From Gammaproteobacteria bacterium MedPE (lineage in GTDB: Bacteria; Pseudomonadota; Gammaproteobacteria; Enterobacterales; Psychrobiaceae), in assembly GCA_001874365.1 (NCBI GenBank), contig MPDF01000010.1, positions 1 to 48,876 of the forward strand: 48,876 nucleotides of DNA, given 5' to 3'. Shown here in pieces: positions 25,433 through 34,828 of this stretch. The position numbers and the translations under genes were made by a program. The notes beneath the pieces were generated by a model. That model searched no databases. It saw nothing but the letters and a program-made list of their open reading frames with translations, and was not told the origin of the DNA. The first letter of the stretch is position 1; the number at the start of each line of letters is the position of its first letter.

Positions 25433-26056
25433 ATGAAAATTTATGAGTTTCCTATCGCGCCTAATGCTCGACGTGTGAGCATTTTTCTCGCTGAGATTGA
25501 ATTAGAAATTGAACGAGTCAACGTCGATATTCGTGGCGGTGAAAATTTAACGGCGGAGTTTAAAGAAAAAGCGGCTAACGGACTCATCCCATTTCTAGAG
25601 CTTGACGATGGTACCTGCATTTGTGAATCGATTGCTATTTGTCGTTATCTTGAAAGCGTTCACGGCCAACCTGTTCCATCGCTATTTGGTGAGTCACCAC
25701 TAGAACAAGCCAACATTGAAATGTGGCATCGAATGGTTGAGTTTCAAATCATGGTTCCTCTATTACAAGCCTTTAGAAACATTAGCGGTATCTATGAAGA
25801 TCGTGAGAATATTAACCAAGAATGGGGCGAGGAATCTAAACAGCGATTTATCGATGCACTGTCGACATTTGAAGTGCAGCTTGGCGCTCAACCATTCGTC
25901 GCAGGCGACCGATTTAGTATTGCCGATATTACGCTATTCTCGTTCTTAAATTTTGCCCGCGTCATTAAATTTAAACTTGATGAAGACACACCAAACTTGA
26001 GCCATTGGTTTACATCAATGAAAGCCCGTCCTTCAATTGCGAGTACTGAACCATGA
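25433..26056 (+). CDS. Glutathione S-transferase family protein
   Basis: A 207-residue cytosolic GST from the ATG at 25433, which follows GAGGT with a 5-base spacer. The thioredoxin-like N-domain has [16 protein letters not shown], the cis-Pro segment [12 protein letters not shown] and the gamma-glutamyl-binding [11 protein letters not shown]. The helical C-domain has the N-capping box [12 protein letters not shown]. Its stop overlaps the start of the next GST gene by 4 bases, so both are made together. Substrate unknown; detoxification or thiol repair is inferred from the family. Confidence 0.88.
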   Translation: MKIYEFPIAPNARRVSIFLAEIELEIERVNVDIRGGENLTAEFKEKAANGLIPFLELDDGTCICESIAICRYLESVHGQPVPSLFGESPLEQANIEMWHRMVEFQIMVPLLQAFRNISGIYEDRENINQEWGEESKQRFIDALSTFEVQLGAQPFVAGDRFSIADITLFSFLNFARVIKFKLDEDTPNLSHWFTSMKARPSIASTEP

Positions 26057-26721
26057 TTACCCTCTATACAGCACCGACGCCTAATGGTCATAAAATATCA
26101 ATTGCACTAGAAGAAATGGCGCTTGAGTACGCCGTTATCACGCTAGACCTATCAAGTAACGAACAAAAGCAATCGCCATTTGTTGACCTTAACCCCAATG
26201 GCCGTATTCCCGCTATTGTCGATCACGACAATGATGATTTTGTTGTCTTTGAGACAGGCGCCATTCTCATTTATTTAGCCGAGAAAACGGGCAAGTTTTA
26301 TTCATTCGATCCTAAAAAGCGCTCACAACAGCTGCAATGGCTCATGTTTCAAATGAGCGGCGTAGGCCCAATGATGGGTCAAGCGAATGTGTTTAATCGT
26401 TATTTTCCAAAGAAAATCCCTGAAGCGATTGAACGCTATCAAAATGAAGGACGCCGCTTATTTGAAGTAATGAATAATCAGCTGGCCAACAACCAATATT
26501 TAGCAGGAGATGAATATTCTATTGCTGATATCTCAACCTTTACTTGGGTAAGAATTTACGAATGGAGTGGCATCGATATATCAGGGTTAGATAATTTACA
26601 GCGCTGGCTCGATGAGCTGTCTCAGCGACCAGCTTGTATTAAAGGGTTACAAATTCCCCCGTCACCAGATTTAACAGACGAGGAACGCGCCGCTCAAATT
26701 CAAAAAATGGTGACCAAGTAA
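26053..26721 (+). CDS. yfcG: YfcG-like glutathione-dependent disulfide-bond oxidoreductase
   Basis: A 222-residue Nu-class GST-like protein. The segments [30 protein letters not shown] and [16 protein letters not shown] follow E. coli YfcG closely, and [15 protein letters not shown] matches its helical domain. YfcG reduces disulfides using two bound glutathiones and lacks an active-site Cys; none is present here either. The ATG overlaps the preceding GST stop (ATGA), giving translational coupling. A two-GST operon of different classes suggests a shared thiol-stress role. Confidence 0.88.
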   Translation: MITLYTAPTPNGHKISIALEEMALEYAVITLDLSSNEQKQSPFVDLNPNGRIPAIVDHDNDDFVVFETGAILIYLAEKTGKFYSFDPKKRSQQLQWLMFQMSGVGPMMGQANVFNRYFPKKIPEAIERYQNEGRRLFEVMNNQLANNQYLAGDEYSIADISTFTWVRIYEWSGIDISGLDNLQRWLDELSQRPACIKGLQIPPSPDLTDEERAAQIQKMVTK

Positions 26722-26724
26722 ATT

Positions 26725-27747
26725 TTATTCAACCAAAGCAAATAAACTAACTTCTAGCTGCTGAGCCAACTGCTGGGCAGCTGTGCTGTCATCACTAATA
26801 AATTCTAAGCGTGAATCATCACTCTCATCAATTTCTTGATAGTCCATTTCTTTACCGACGATATTAAATGCAAATATTCCTTGATAAGTGATCAAAATGG
26901 CTTTCAATCGATTGATACTAACGTCACGTAAAACTTTAAGCACCCGATGTAAATCAAATCGTTTATGGGGTGCTAAAGCCCAACCAAAAGACGTGAAACC
27001 ATCGCCAGAATTATTTAGACGAATGAAGTCTTGAGTCGCTAATTGCTCACTGACACTTAATGCCTTTTTGCGAAGACTAATCGCAGGAACTGGACAATCA
27101 ACTGCCTGGTAAACGCATGGCATTTCTAACAAAGCATTGACTTGTTCACTATCAAATTCCATTAACAAGGGCTTTTTATTCAACCCCTGAGTCTCTACAT
27201 ATTCTTGAAGCAATTTACTTTCAATGCCTGTATATAAATCAGCTTTACTGCAAATATACGCGTCAGCCACCTGCATCTGCTGGCGATAACTTGCATTATC
27301 TAACCAAAGAGAATCATTAACTCGCCTTGCATCAATCAGCGTTAAAGTCGCTTTTACATTAATAATATCTCGATAATGTGGCGCTTGTAATGTGGCTAAC
27401 ACTTCAGCTGGATGACCAAGGCCTGTTGGCTCTATCAATAAACGATGTGGCTTAGCGCGAGCTATCAAACGATTCAAAGTAATTTGCATACTCAGCCCCG
27501 CAGTACAACACATGCAGCCTCCTGGTACTTGGGCAATAAATACACCTTGTCGATTTGGATCCTTTAACAGTCCACCATCAATGCCAACTTCACCAAACTC
27601 ATTAACCAACACAGCCCATCGTTCATGGTCTGGCTTTTCTCGCAAAAGACGTTCAATAAATGTCGTTTTACCAACACCTAATGCACCGGTAATAACATTC
27701 GTCGGCACTGCGCTTAATCTTTCATTACTTTTCATTAACACCGCCAT
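26725..27747 (-). CDS. COG0523 (CobW/G3E) GTPase, zinc-starvation type
   Basis: A 340-residue metallochaperone GTPase. Walker A is GALGVGKTT (residues about 22-30). The metal-binding CxCC motif is in GGCMCCTAG, and guanine-base contact is by a SKAD motif (YICSKADLY). The C-terminal CobW domain includes LHRVLKVLRD. Zur-controlled COG0523 proteins such as ZagA, ZigA and YeiR hand zinc to client enzymes when zinc is scarce. The start is the ATG 2 bases after the MerC-like gene, so they form an operon read from the Zur-box region. Client protein unknown. Confidence 0.92.
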   Translation of the reverse strand: MAVLMKSNERLSAVPTNVITGALGVGKTTFIERLLREKPDHERWAVLVNEFGEVGIDGGLLKDPNRQGVFIAQVPGGCMCCTAGLSMQITLNRLIARAKPHRLLIEPTGLGHPAEVLATLQAPHYRDIINVKATLTLIDARRVNDSLWLDNASYRQQMQVADAYICSKADLYTGIESKLLQEYVETQGLNKKPLLMEFDSEQVNALLEMPCVYQAVDCPVPAISLRKKALSVSEQLATQDFIRLNNSGDGFTSFGWALAPHKRFDLHRVLKVLRDVSINRLKAILITYQGIFAFNIVGKEMDYQEIDESDDSRLEFISDDSTAAQQLAQQLEVSLFALVE

Positions 27748-27749
27748 CG

Positions 27750-28148
27750 CTACTCTTCTGTTTGTTCAAGAAATGACTGACGAAGTTTGAGACTTAAGTG
27801 ATGAGCAGCGATGACTAAGCCAGAACCTGCAACGGTTAAGAACGTTTCACCAATACCGTGAAACATGCGTGAAAATGATAACAATGCGACACCGCCAATT
27901 GCCAACACCAACAACCACGGATTGCGAGTCACTAGCCAAACCTGCGGCACGCTAAAAATTAACATAGCAAAAATAGGCAACAGCAACAGCGTGTGAAACC
28001 ATTCCTCACTTAAAGCACTCACCAATACATTGGATCCCAATACAATTGCCAAAAATGGCATCACTAAGCAATGTGCAATACACACTCCCGAGAAAAATAT
28101 TCCCAGTTTATCTTTGAATGATTGTTGCTTGATTATTGCGTGTTCCAT
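27750..28148 (-). CDS. MerC-domain membrane protein
   Basis: A 132-residue protein with four hydrophobic helices. The first carries the MerC-type cysteine pair SGVCIAHCLVMPFL (Cys23 and Cys27), the motif that in MerC passes mercury across the inner membrane. No other mer gene is present. Instead it lies between Zur boxes and a zinc GTPase, so zinc passage is the likely role. GAGGAATATTT precedes the ATG. First gene of the minus-strand zinc operon. Confidence 0.88.
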   Translation of the reverse strand: MEHAIIKQQSFKDKLGIFFSGVCIAHCLVMPFLAIVLGSNVLVSALSEEWFHTLLLLPIFAMLIFSVPQVWLVTRNPWLLVLAIGGVALLSFSRMFHGIGETFLTVAGSGLVIAAHHLSLKLRQSFLEQTEE

Positions 28149-28190
28149 AAATATTCCTCTAAAGACAGACCCATCAGTTGAACTACATAT

Positions 28191-28205
28191 TGTTATAATA
28201 TAACA
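28191..28205. promoter_or_regulatory. Zur box 1
   Basis: TGTTATAATATAACA is a perfect 7-1-7 inverted repeat identical to the core of the gammaproteobacterial Zur site (ATGTTATAnTATAACAT). It lies midway between the divergent MerC-like and TonB-receptor genes. Confidence 0.85.
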
Positions 28206-28216
28206 TAAACACCTTA

Positions 28217-28231
28217 AGTTACATTATAACA
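28217..28231. promoter_or_regulatory. Zur box 2 (weaker)
   Basis: AGTTACATTATAACA keeps one perfect arm (TATAACA) and five of seven positions in the other. Its centre is 26 bases from box 1, a spacing that would allow two dimers on nearby faces. Confidence 0.55.
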
Positions 28232-28256
28232 TTACATTTTATTTAAAGGAGTCTTT

Positions 28257-30722
28257 GTGAATATTCCCGCCAAACACACGTCTATTAAACATAGAGCCAC
28301 TAAACATAAGGCTATCAATCATGTGCTTACTAAAGTAAGCCTGCTAATAGGCTTAATGTTTAGTACTGGCAGCATGGCACAAACAGTTTCAGGCACGATA
28401 ATCGATAATCAAGGCAACAAAATTAGCGGTGCGAAAGTCCGTATTCTTGATAGTAAGCAGCAAGTAACTACCAATAAAAATGGCGACTTTCATTTTGCCA
28501 ATGCACCAGATAAATCACTTGAACTGCACATCACAGCGTCAGGTTATGCACATATTAATCAACATATTGCCCTCAATGACGGTGCCAACGTAGCAATCTC
28601 ATTAGCGCGTTCAGCGATTGAAGTCATCGATGTCAAAGCAACGCCATTTCATGCGTCAGTCATGGAAGCGAGTATTCCTGTTTCAGTGTTGTCAGGAGAA
28701 AAGCTTCGTCAACAACAAGCCTCTACGCTGGGTGATACATTAGAAAAACAAGTAGGTGTCCATACCAATTTTCACGCTGGTGTTGCAAGCACACCAATTA
28801 TCCGTGGCTTAAGCGGCCCACGAGTCATGATTACTCAAAATGGATTAGACGTAAGTGATGTGTCACGGGTTGGTCCAGACCACAGCGTGGCAACAGAAGC
28901 ATCAACTGCCACTCAAATTGAAGTATTACGTGGCCCAGCAACACTCTTTTTCGGCAGTGGTGCTATCGGCGGTGTCGTCAATGTAGTAGATGAGCGTGTG
29001 CCAACTAACAACACGCCGTTTGGTGAATTTATTCTTGAAAAAAATTCAGTGAACAATCAAAAATTGGCCGCCTTTAATGTCAAAAATGGCACTGATTCAT
29101 TTGCATTTTATGCTGATGGCTTTTGGCGCGAATCTGATGATTATCGCATTCCTGAACCACCAAAGTCAGCCGCAAGCAACGAACATCACAATAAAGTTGA
29201 AAACAGCGCTGAAGAATCAAATAGCCTTACACTCGGCGCTAGCTACCTATTCGATCAAGGTTATGTCGGTCTGTCTGCTGGTAAATTGAAACGTGAATAC
29301 GGCATCCCAGGCCATACACACGGCGAAGAAGAAACTCATGAAGATGAACACGATCATGGCGAAGAGGCAGAGCAACAAGTGTTTGCTGATTTAGAGCAGA
29401 ATCGCTACCAGTTAATTGGTGAATATAACTTTGACGATAGTTTATTTAGCGCTGTTAATTTCAAAGCCTCTTACACCGATTACAAGCACGCAGAAATCGA
29501 AGCGGGCGCAGTAGGCACCACCTTTACCAATGATACGACGGAGCTGAAAGTTGATTTACTCCATCACCCAATTATGAATTGGCGCGGCGGAATTAGTTTT
29601 CATGCGAAAGATACGGACGTTGAAGCCATTGGCAGCGAAGCATTTACACCGCCATCAACGCAAAAAATGATTGCACTTGCGATGATGCAAGAACGGCACT
29701 TTGACGATGTGCTTGTTCAATTTGGTGCGCGAATAGAGCGCGTAACGCTAGATGCAAAAAATGTTCGACTACCGCATTTAGAAGCTCACGGCCACGATGA
29801 AACTGGTGAGATGGAGACCCATGATCATGGCCACGAAGAAGAAACGTCTGAATTAACGCGCGTATTTTCAGTAGAGCAAACGTTCACTCCAGTAACGGCA
29901 TCGCTAGGTGTCGTTTGGGATTTCACTGAAGGCTATAACGTTGGCGCATCAGTATCTCGTTCGCAACGTGCCCCTTCGGCCTCTGAGCTATTATCATTTG
30001 GCCCACACATTGGTACTCGAAGTTATGAAGTCGGCGCTTTATTTGCACTTAACGATCACAATGAAGTTACCCTAAACAACCAAGCTATTGATTTAGAAAC
30101 AGCCAATAACATTGATATTAGTTTTAGAAAAACTCAAGGTGACGTCGCCGTTATTGTTAACGCATTTTACAACCAAGTAGATAACTACTATTACCAGGTT
30201 GCTACTGGGTTGTTTGGTAGTGACGGACATGACCATCATGGTCATGATCACGGCGGGCATAGCGCTGGCGAACTTCCGGTTTACATCTTCAAATCACAAG
30301 ATGCGACATTGCACGGTTTCGAAGCACAAATTAACTGGAATATTAACGATGAGTTTTCTTCATCTTTCTTCGCTGATTATGTAAGAGCACGCTTGAAAAA
30401 TGGCGGTGATTTACCGCGTACTCCGCCACTACGCTTTGGCACAAACTTTAGATACCAACTTGAAAGTTTTAGCGCCCATCTTGATATCACGCGCTATCAA
30501 GAACAAGACAAGGTAGCCAATTTAGAAACGTCAACTAGCGGTTACACGCTCGTCGATCTGGGTGTTAGTTATCAATTACCCCTACTCGATCACGACATTA
30601 CCTTTTACGCCACCGCCAAAAACCTCACCGACGAATACGCCAAGGTGCATAGCTCTTTTGTGAAAGACATTGCACCGCGCCAAGGCCGAAGCCTAGCTGT
30701 TGGCTTGCGTGCCTATTTCTAA
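28257..30722 (+). CDS. TonB-dependent outer membrane receptor, ZnuD-like (zinc)
   Basis: An 821-residue receptor starting at GTG, with AGGAG 5 bases before it. The signal peptide ends near SMAQT. A carboxypeptidase-like beta domain (about 42-120) precedes the plug (PVSVLSGEKLRQQ, LRGPATLFFGSGAIGG) and the 22-strand barrel, which ends in a Leu-Arg-Ala-Tyr-Phe strand. Three loops are very His/Asp/Glu-rich: about 352 (HTHGEEETHEDEHDHGEE), about 508 and about 657 (HDHHGHDHGGH). This is the hallmark of ZnuD-type zinc receptors. The Zur boxes 26-66 bases upstream support import of zinc or a zinc complex when zinc is low. Confidence 0.93.
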   Translation: MNIPAKHTSIKHRATKHKAINHVLTKVSLLIGLMFSTGSMAQTVSGTIIDNQGNKISGAKVRILDSKQQVTTNKNGDFHFANAPDKSLELHITASGYAHINQHIALNDGANVAISLARSAIEVIDVKATPFHASVMEASIPVSVLSGEKLRQQQASTLGDTLEKQVGVHTNFHAGVASTPIIRGLSGPRVMITQNGLDVSDVSRVGPDHSVATEASTATQIEVLRGPATLFFGSGAIGGVVNVVDERVPTNNTPFGEFILEKNSVNNQKLAAFNVKNGTDSFAFYADGFWRESDDYRIPEPPKSAASNEHHNKVENSAEESNSLTLGASYLFDQGYVGLSAGKLKREYGIPGHTHGEEETHEDEHDHGEEAEQQVFADLEQNRYQLIGEYNFDDSLFSAVNFKASYTDYKHAEIEAGAVGTTFTNDTTELKVDLLHHPIMNWRGGISFHAKDTDVEAIGSEAFTPPSTQKMIALAMMQERHFDDVLVQFGARIERVTLDAKNVRLPHLEAHGHDETGEMETHDHGHEEETSELTRVFSVEQTFTPVTASLGVVWDFTEGYNVGASVSRSQRAPSASELLSFGPHIGTRSYEVGALFALNDHNEVTLNNQAIDLETANNIDISFRKTQGDVAVIVNAFYNQVDNYYYQVATGLFGSDGHDHHGHDHGGHSAGELPVYIFKSQDATLHGFEAQINWNINDEFSSSFFADYVRARLKNGGDLPRTPPLRFGTNFRYQLESFSAHLDITRYQEQDKVANLETSTSGYTLVDLGVSYQLPLLDHDITFYATAKNLTDEYAKVHSSFVKDIAPRQGRSLAVGLRAYF

Positions 30723-30758
30723 TTTTGAAAGCGAATAAATTTTAACAAGGAATTAACC

Positions 30759-32135
30759 ATGAAAAAAACATTTAAACTTAGCCTAATAGCAACGCTATGT
30801 AGCACACTCTGGCTAACAGGTTGTGGCGACGCAAAAACAACCATCAATGAAAAAGAATCAGAGCAACCAGCAACAGATCACGACCATGATCACGGTAGCG
30901 GCGGTGACATTACCATCGATAGTTTAGGCCGCTTGGCAATTAGCGCACCTGATAGCGATCAAATATCCGTATTTGATCTCGATGATAGTGAACTAGTTGG
31001 TCAGTTTTCAACGACCTACGCTGGTAGTCGAATCACAGCGTCTGCCGGATACCGCTACCTAGTCATTACCAATCGTGAGAATGGCCACACTGGATTTATT
31101 GATGGTGGTTTATGGCGCGAAGATCACGTCGCGCATTTACATGATTATGAACAAGCACCTGCAACAATCGACTTTCATATCGATAGCAGCCAACCAACTC
31201 ACGTCGTTAAACACGAAGGTCTGATGGCTATTTTTAACGATGGTAATGCCGATACCAGCACTAATGCGTCAGTCAATTTACTCACTGACGAAAACATCAC
31301 GGCGGCTAAAACAGACAGTGAAGTGATTACATTCGACATGAATATGCACGGCGTAGCAGAGCCACGCGGAGACTTCATTTTAACTACGGTGCGACGTGAT
31401 GATGCCACCAGCACATCGTCTGCGAAAATCTTGCCAGACCAAGTAGCGGTTTATCACAAACATGGTGATGAATACGAGCAAGATGTTATTTTCGACACGA
31501 CTTGTCCAAACCTTCATGGCGCGGCGCAAAGTGAAAACTTCGTTGCTTTTGGTTGTGGTGACGGCGTATTTTTGGCTAAAGATGACGGCCATGACTTTGA
31601 TGTGAGTAAAATAGCCAACCTAGATAACTTCGACACTCGTCGTGTTGGCAGTCTTTATGGTCATCACAGCCACAATGCGCTGATTGGTGTCGCGTCAGCA
31701 CGTGGTACTACGCCGTTATTAGTGACTGTTGACGCAACTAAGGGCGCAATGAGCGCAATTGATTGGCAGCCGCAGACTGATGCAGCTCCAGTGTCTTACG
31801 GTTTTTCCGTTGACGGAGATGTCTTTGTAATTCTAGATAATCAAGGTTACTTAACGTTACTCAAATCGCATCTGCATAACGGTGAAACCGAGTGGGAATT
31901 TGCCTCACGTGTTGATTTCACGCAGCAAGACGTATCAACAATGCCTGACGGACAAAGCTTTAGTTTGGTGATGTCACAACATGCTGACACAGCTTACATT
32001 AGCGATCCGATAGCAAATACGATTGTCGCTGTAGATTTAGCCGATGGCGATGTTACAACTGCGCTGAGTTTAGATTTCACACCGGCTAACATTAGTTGGT
32101 TAGGTATTAAAAATGAAGAAGAACACGCTCATTAA
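30759..32135 (+). CDS. AztD-like zinc metallochaperone, predicted lipoprotein
   Basis: A 458-residue beta-propeller protein. The N-terminus is a lipoprotein signal with lipobox LTGC (Cys22), then a His/Asp arm DHDHDHGSGG (about 40-49). Propeller repeats follow (RLAISAPDSDQISVFDLDD, PTHVVKHEGLMAIFNDG). The segment WREDHVAHLHDYEQAP resembles the zinc-site loop of AztD. AztD stores periplasmic zinc and passes it to the solute-binding protein AztC. Here no AztABC genes are near, and the gene is 36 bases after the TonB receptor in the same Zur-controlled unit. AAGGA is 7 bases before the ATG. The lipid anchor suggests it receives zinc at a membrane surface. Confidence 0.8.
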   Translation: MKKTFKLSLIATLCSTLWLTGCGDAKTTINEKESEQPATDHDHDHGSGGDITIDSLGRLAISAPDSDQISVFDLDDSELVGQFSTTYAGSRITASAGYRYLVITNRENGHTGFIDGGLWREDHVAHLHDYEQAPATIDFHIDSSQPTHVVKHEGLMAIFNDGNADTSTNASVNLLTDENITAAKTDSEVITFDMNMHGVAEPRGDFILTTVRRDDATSTSSAKILPDQVAVYHKHGDEYEQDVIFDTTCPNLHGAAQSENFVAFGCGDGVFLAKDDGHDFDVSKIANLDNFDTRRVGSLYGHHSHNALIGVASARGTTPLLVTVDATKGAMSAIDWQPQTDAAPVSYGFSVDGDVFVILDNQGYLTLLKSHLHNGETEWEFASRVDFTQQDVSTMPDGQSFSLVMSQHADTAYISDPIANTIVAVDLADGDVTTALSLDFTPANISWLGIKNEEEHAH

Positions 32136-32138
32136 ACA

Positions 32139-34691
32139 CTAAATAATCTCTGTCCCTAGCTGATTGCTAGGGGCCACGCCTTGACGGGTAAGCTTAACGA
32201 TTGTGTTAGCATTAACTGGCTTACTAAAATAATATCCTTGAATGTATTCGCAAGCCAAATCTTGTAAAAACTGCAATTGCTCTATGGTTTCAACACCTTC
32301 TGCAACTACTCGTAAATTCAAATTATGCGCCATGACCACAATCGTTGATATCAACTCTTCGTTACCAATATTGCCGGGAATTCCTTCCATAAAACTGCGA
32401 TCAATTTTAAGAAAATCTAGCGGCATCTTGGTCAACATACTCAAACTAGAATACCCCGTACCAAAATCATCCATTGATACTGTCGCTCCCATTGCCCGAA
32501 TTGCTGTTAAACAGTTAATCATCGTTTCAATGCTATTTAAGGCACTGGTTTCAGTAATTTCAATATCCAGTAAATATGCAGGGAAGCCAGTCTCATCAAG
32601 ACCTTCTTGGATTTGATTAACTAAAGACTCAGTAATTAATTGACGAGCAGAAACATTCACCGATACCCGCATCGAAATACCGAGATCATCTTGCCACGCT
32701 TTGCCTTGACGCATGGCTTCAAGTAACACCCAGTGGCCAATCTCTTCAATTAACCCAAGTTCTTCAGCTAACGGAATAAATACACTTGGCGAAACGCTGC
32801 CATTAACAGGATCATCCCATCTAATTAACGCTTCAACCGATTCAATATCATAGGTTTGTGCATTAACTTTAGGTTGGTACAACAAGTGAAACTCATTATT
32901 CCTCAACGCCTGACGTAAACGCGATTCCATAGCAAGTTGACGCTGCGATTGTTCATTCATTTGCGCTGAAAATAAACAGAACCTGTTACGCCCTTCTTCT
33001 TTAGCGCGATACATTGCACTGTCAGCGTGTTTTAACAGCTCTTCACGACTATCTCCATCTTGCGGGTAGATAGCACAACCGACACTAGTGGTCATTACTA
33101 ACTCACGACCATCAATTGCTAGTGGCTTATTAAGACTATCAACAATACGTTGTGCCGCGCGATAAACATCGGCTTGCTCTTGTACATCATTAAGCAATAC
33201 GACTAATTCATCGCCGCCAATTCGAGCAATGGTATCAACTTCGGATAAACACTCAGCGAATAAATCTGCAACTTCACACAGCACTTTATCACCTACCGAG
33301 TGACCTAAAGAGTCGTTAATTCGCTTGAAGTGATCTAAATCGACGAACAACACAGCGAGCTGAGTATGATGCGCATTAGCTTGTAAAATGGCGGCGTCTA
33401 AACGATCGTAAAATAGCTGACGATTGGGCAGTTTGGTTAGGGGATCATAGTAGGCAAGATGTTCGATCATCGTCTCTGAGTTTTTTCGCTCAGTGATGTC
33501 ATTAAAAATACCGGCATAAAGCACCGTCTGATTAATCGGCTCTTTAATACGCGTTATCGTTAACCATTCTGGATAGACTTCACCATTTTTACGACGATTC
33601 CAAATTTCTCCTTGCCATCGTCCTTGTCGATTAATGGTTTCCCACATTTCATCATAAAAGCGCTTATCATGCTGGCCTGACGTTAAAAGATTGGCTCGCT
33701 GACCGACGGCTTCTTCTTCTGTGTAGCCAGTCAAAATACTAAAGGCAGGGTTTACCGACTGAATAATTGCATTTTCATCGGCCACCATGATGCCATCATC
33801 TGACGCTTCAATCAGCGCATGGGCCATATGCAGATTAAACTCTTTCTCTTTTAACGAGGCTTCACTGCTTGCTAGCGCGCTGCGTAAACGAGACACATAG
33901 CTTTGTTCAATACGATTAAGAATGTCAGAAAATGAAATAATACCAAGAAGTGAACTATCGTCATCATCGACACCTAAATGTCTAATATGGCGCTTTTCCA
34001 TAAATGAACGAATGGCGAGCAAGCTCATGCCCTTTGGCACAGTGATAAGAGGTTTACTAATCGCGTCAATTAACGGAAGATTTAGCTGATTTAACGCCAT
34101 TAATCGGACAACATCTCGCTCCGTCAATAAACCGATTGGCTTGGTATTATCAACTATTACCAACGCATCACATTGATGAATTCCCATGTGCCGAATTGCT
34201 TCAATTAGTGTTCCGCTAATGTCGAAATGCAACTGAATATGCTCAGGCAGAACTGTTTGTACTTGAGTCATACTCAAAAACAATGTCGCATCTTGATGGA
34301 TAACGATATCACTTTGGGACAAGATCCCGATAAGTTGATTATCTAGTGCCACAACCACCAAATGTCTAACGTTATTACGCTTTAACTCTAAGGTAGCGTC
34401 ATTGAGTGACATCTCAATGTTAATTGTATGGATGCGCGACGACATAAACCGCGAAATTTCGCAGTCAAATACACTCGGCTGATGAATATTAACCTTTAAA
34501 GCATCAGCTTCTGTCCATATACCGATAGGAATGTTTTCTTGGGTAATGATAATCGAACTACAGTGTCGTTGATGCATCAACTTCGTTGCTTCTCGCAACG
34601 TCGTTTCTTTGCTACACGTGACAACTCTGCGCTCGACAACATTGTCTAAAGCACTGTCTTTCATAAGTTTGACCGACGACCGCCCCACCAT
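32139..34691 (-). CDS. CBS-PAS-GGDEF-EAL cyclic-di-GMP protein
   Basis: A soluble 850-residue signalling protein. Four CBS motifs fill residues about 10-275, a PAS domain about 290-410 (MVADENAIIQSVNPAFSILT), GGDEF about 420-580 and EAL about 590-840. The synthase motif is IGGDELVVLL (Leu in place of Phe), and the inhibitory RxxD site is changed to SEVD. The EAL domain looks intact: EALIRWD, DDFGTGYSSL and VVAEGVETIEQ. So phosphodiesterase activity is likely and cyclase activity possible. The CBS tandem probably senses adenine nucleotides. It starts at an ATG with no strong ribosome site and converges on the AztD gene. Confidence 0.9.
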   Translation of the reverse strand: MVGRSSVKLMKDSALDNVVERRVVTCSKETTLREATKLMHQRHCSSIIITQENIPIGIWTEADALKVNIHQPSVFDCEISRFMSSRIHTINIEMSLNDATLELKRNNVRHLVVVALDNQLIGILSQSDIVIHQDATLFLSMTQVQTVLPEHIQLHFDISGTLIEAIRHMGIHQCDALVIVDNTKPIGLLTERDVVRLMALNQLNLPLIDAISKPLITVPKGMSLLAIRSFMEKRHIRHLGVDDDDSSLLGIISFSDILNRIEQSYVSRLRSALASSEASLKEKEFNLHMAHALIEASDDGIMVADENAIIQSVNPAFSILTGYTEEEAVGQRANLLTSGQHDKRFYDEMWETINRQGRWQGEIWNRRKNGEVYPEWLTITRIKEPINQTVLYAGIFNDITERKNSETMIEHLAYYDPLTKLPNRQLFYDRLDAAILQANAHHTQLAVLFVDLDHFKRINDSLGHSVGDKVLCEVADLFAECLSEVDTIARIGGDELVVLLNDVQEQADVYRAAQRIVDSLNKPLAIDGRELVMTTSVGCAIYPQDGDSREELLKHADSAMYRAKEEGRNRFCLFSAQMNEQSQRQLAMESRLRQALRNNEFHLLYQPKVNAQTYDIESVEALIRWDDPVNGSVSPSVFIPLAEELGLIEEIGHWVLLEAMRQGKAWQDDLGISMRVSVNVSARQLITESLVNQIQEGLDETGFPAYLLDIEITETSALNSIETMINCLTAIRAMGATVSMDDFGTGYSSLSMLTKMPLDFLKIDRSFMEGIPGNIGNEELISTIVVMAHNLNLRVVAEGVETIEQLQFLQDLACEYIQGYYFSKPVNANTIVKLTRQGVAPSNQLGTEII

Positions 34692-34828
34692 CTGTCTAAA
34701 TTACGTGAATATGTCGATGCTATCACATCGTATTCAACCAATTTGACAAAGCGCGCTCATAATTGACTTATATCAATAACTCTTGCCTTTTAGTTATAAG
34801 TTATACCAAAGTCTAATTTATAAATTAC

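Noticed and set aside
27750-28148. A mercury-resistance (mer) locus suggested by the MerC domain.
   Set aside because: No merR, merT, merP or merA is present; the Zur boxes and zinc genes around it point to zinc.
32154-32172. Hairpin CCCTAGC-TGATT-GCTAGGG as a terminator after the AztD gene.
   Set aside because: It lies inside the coding end of the convergent GGDEF-EAL gene and no T-run follows on either strand, so evidence is too weak.
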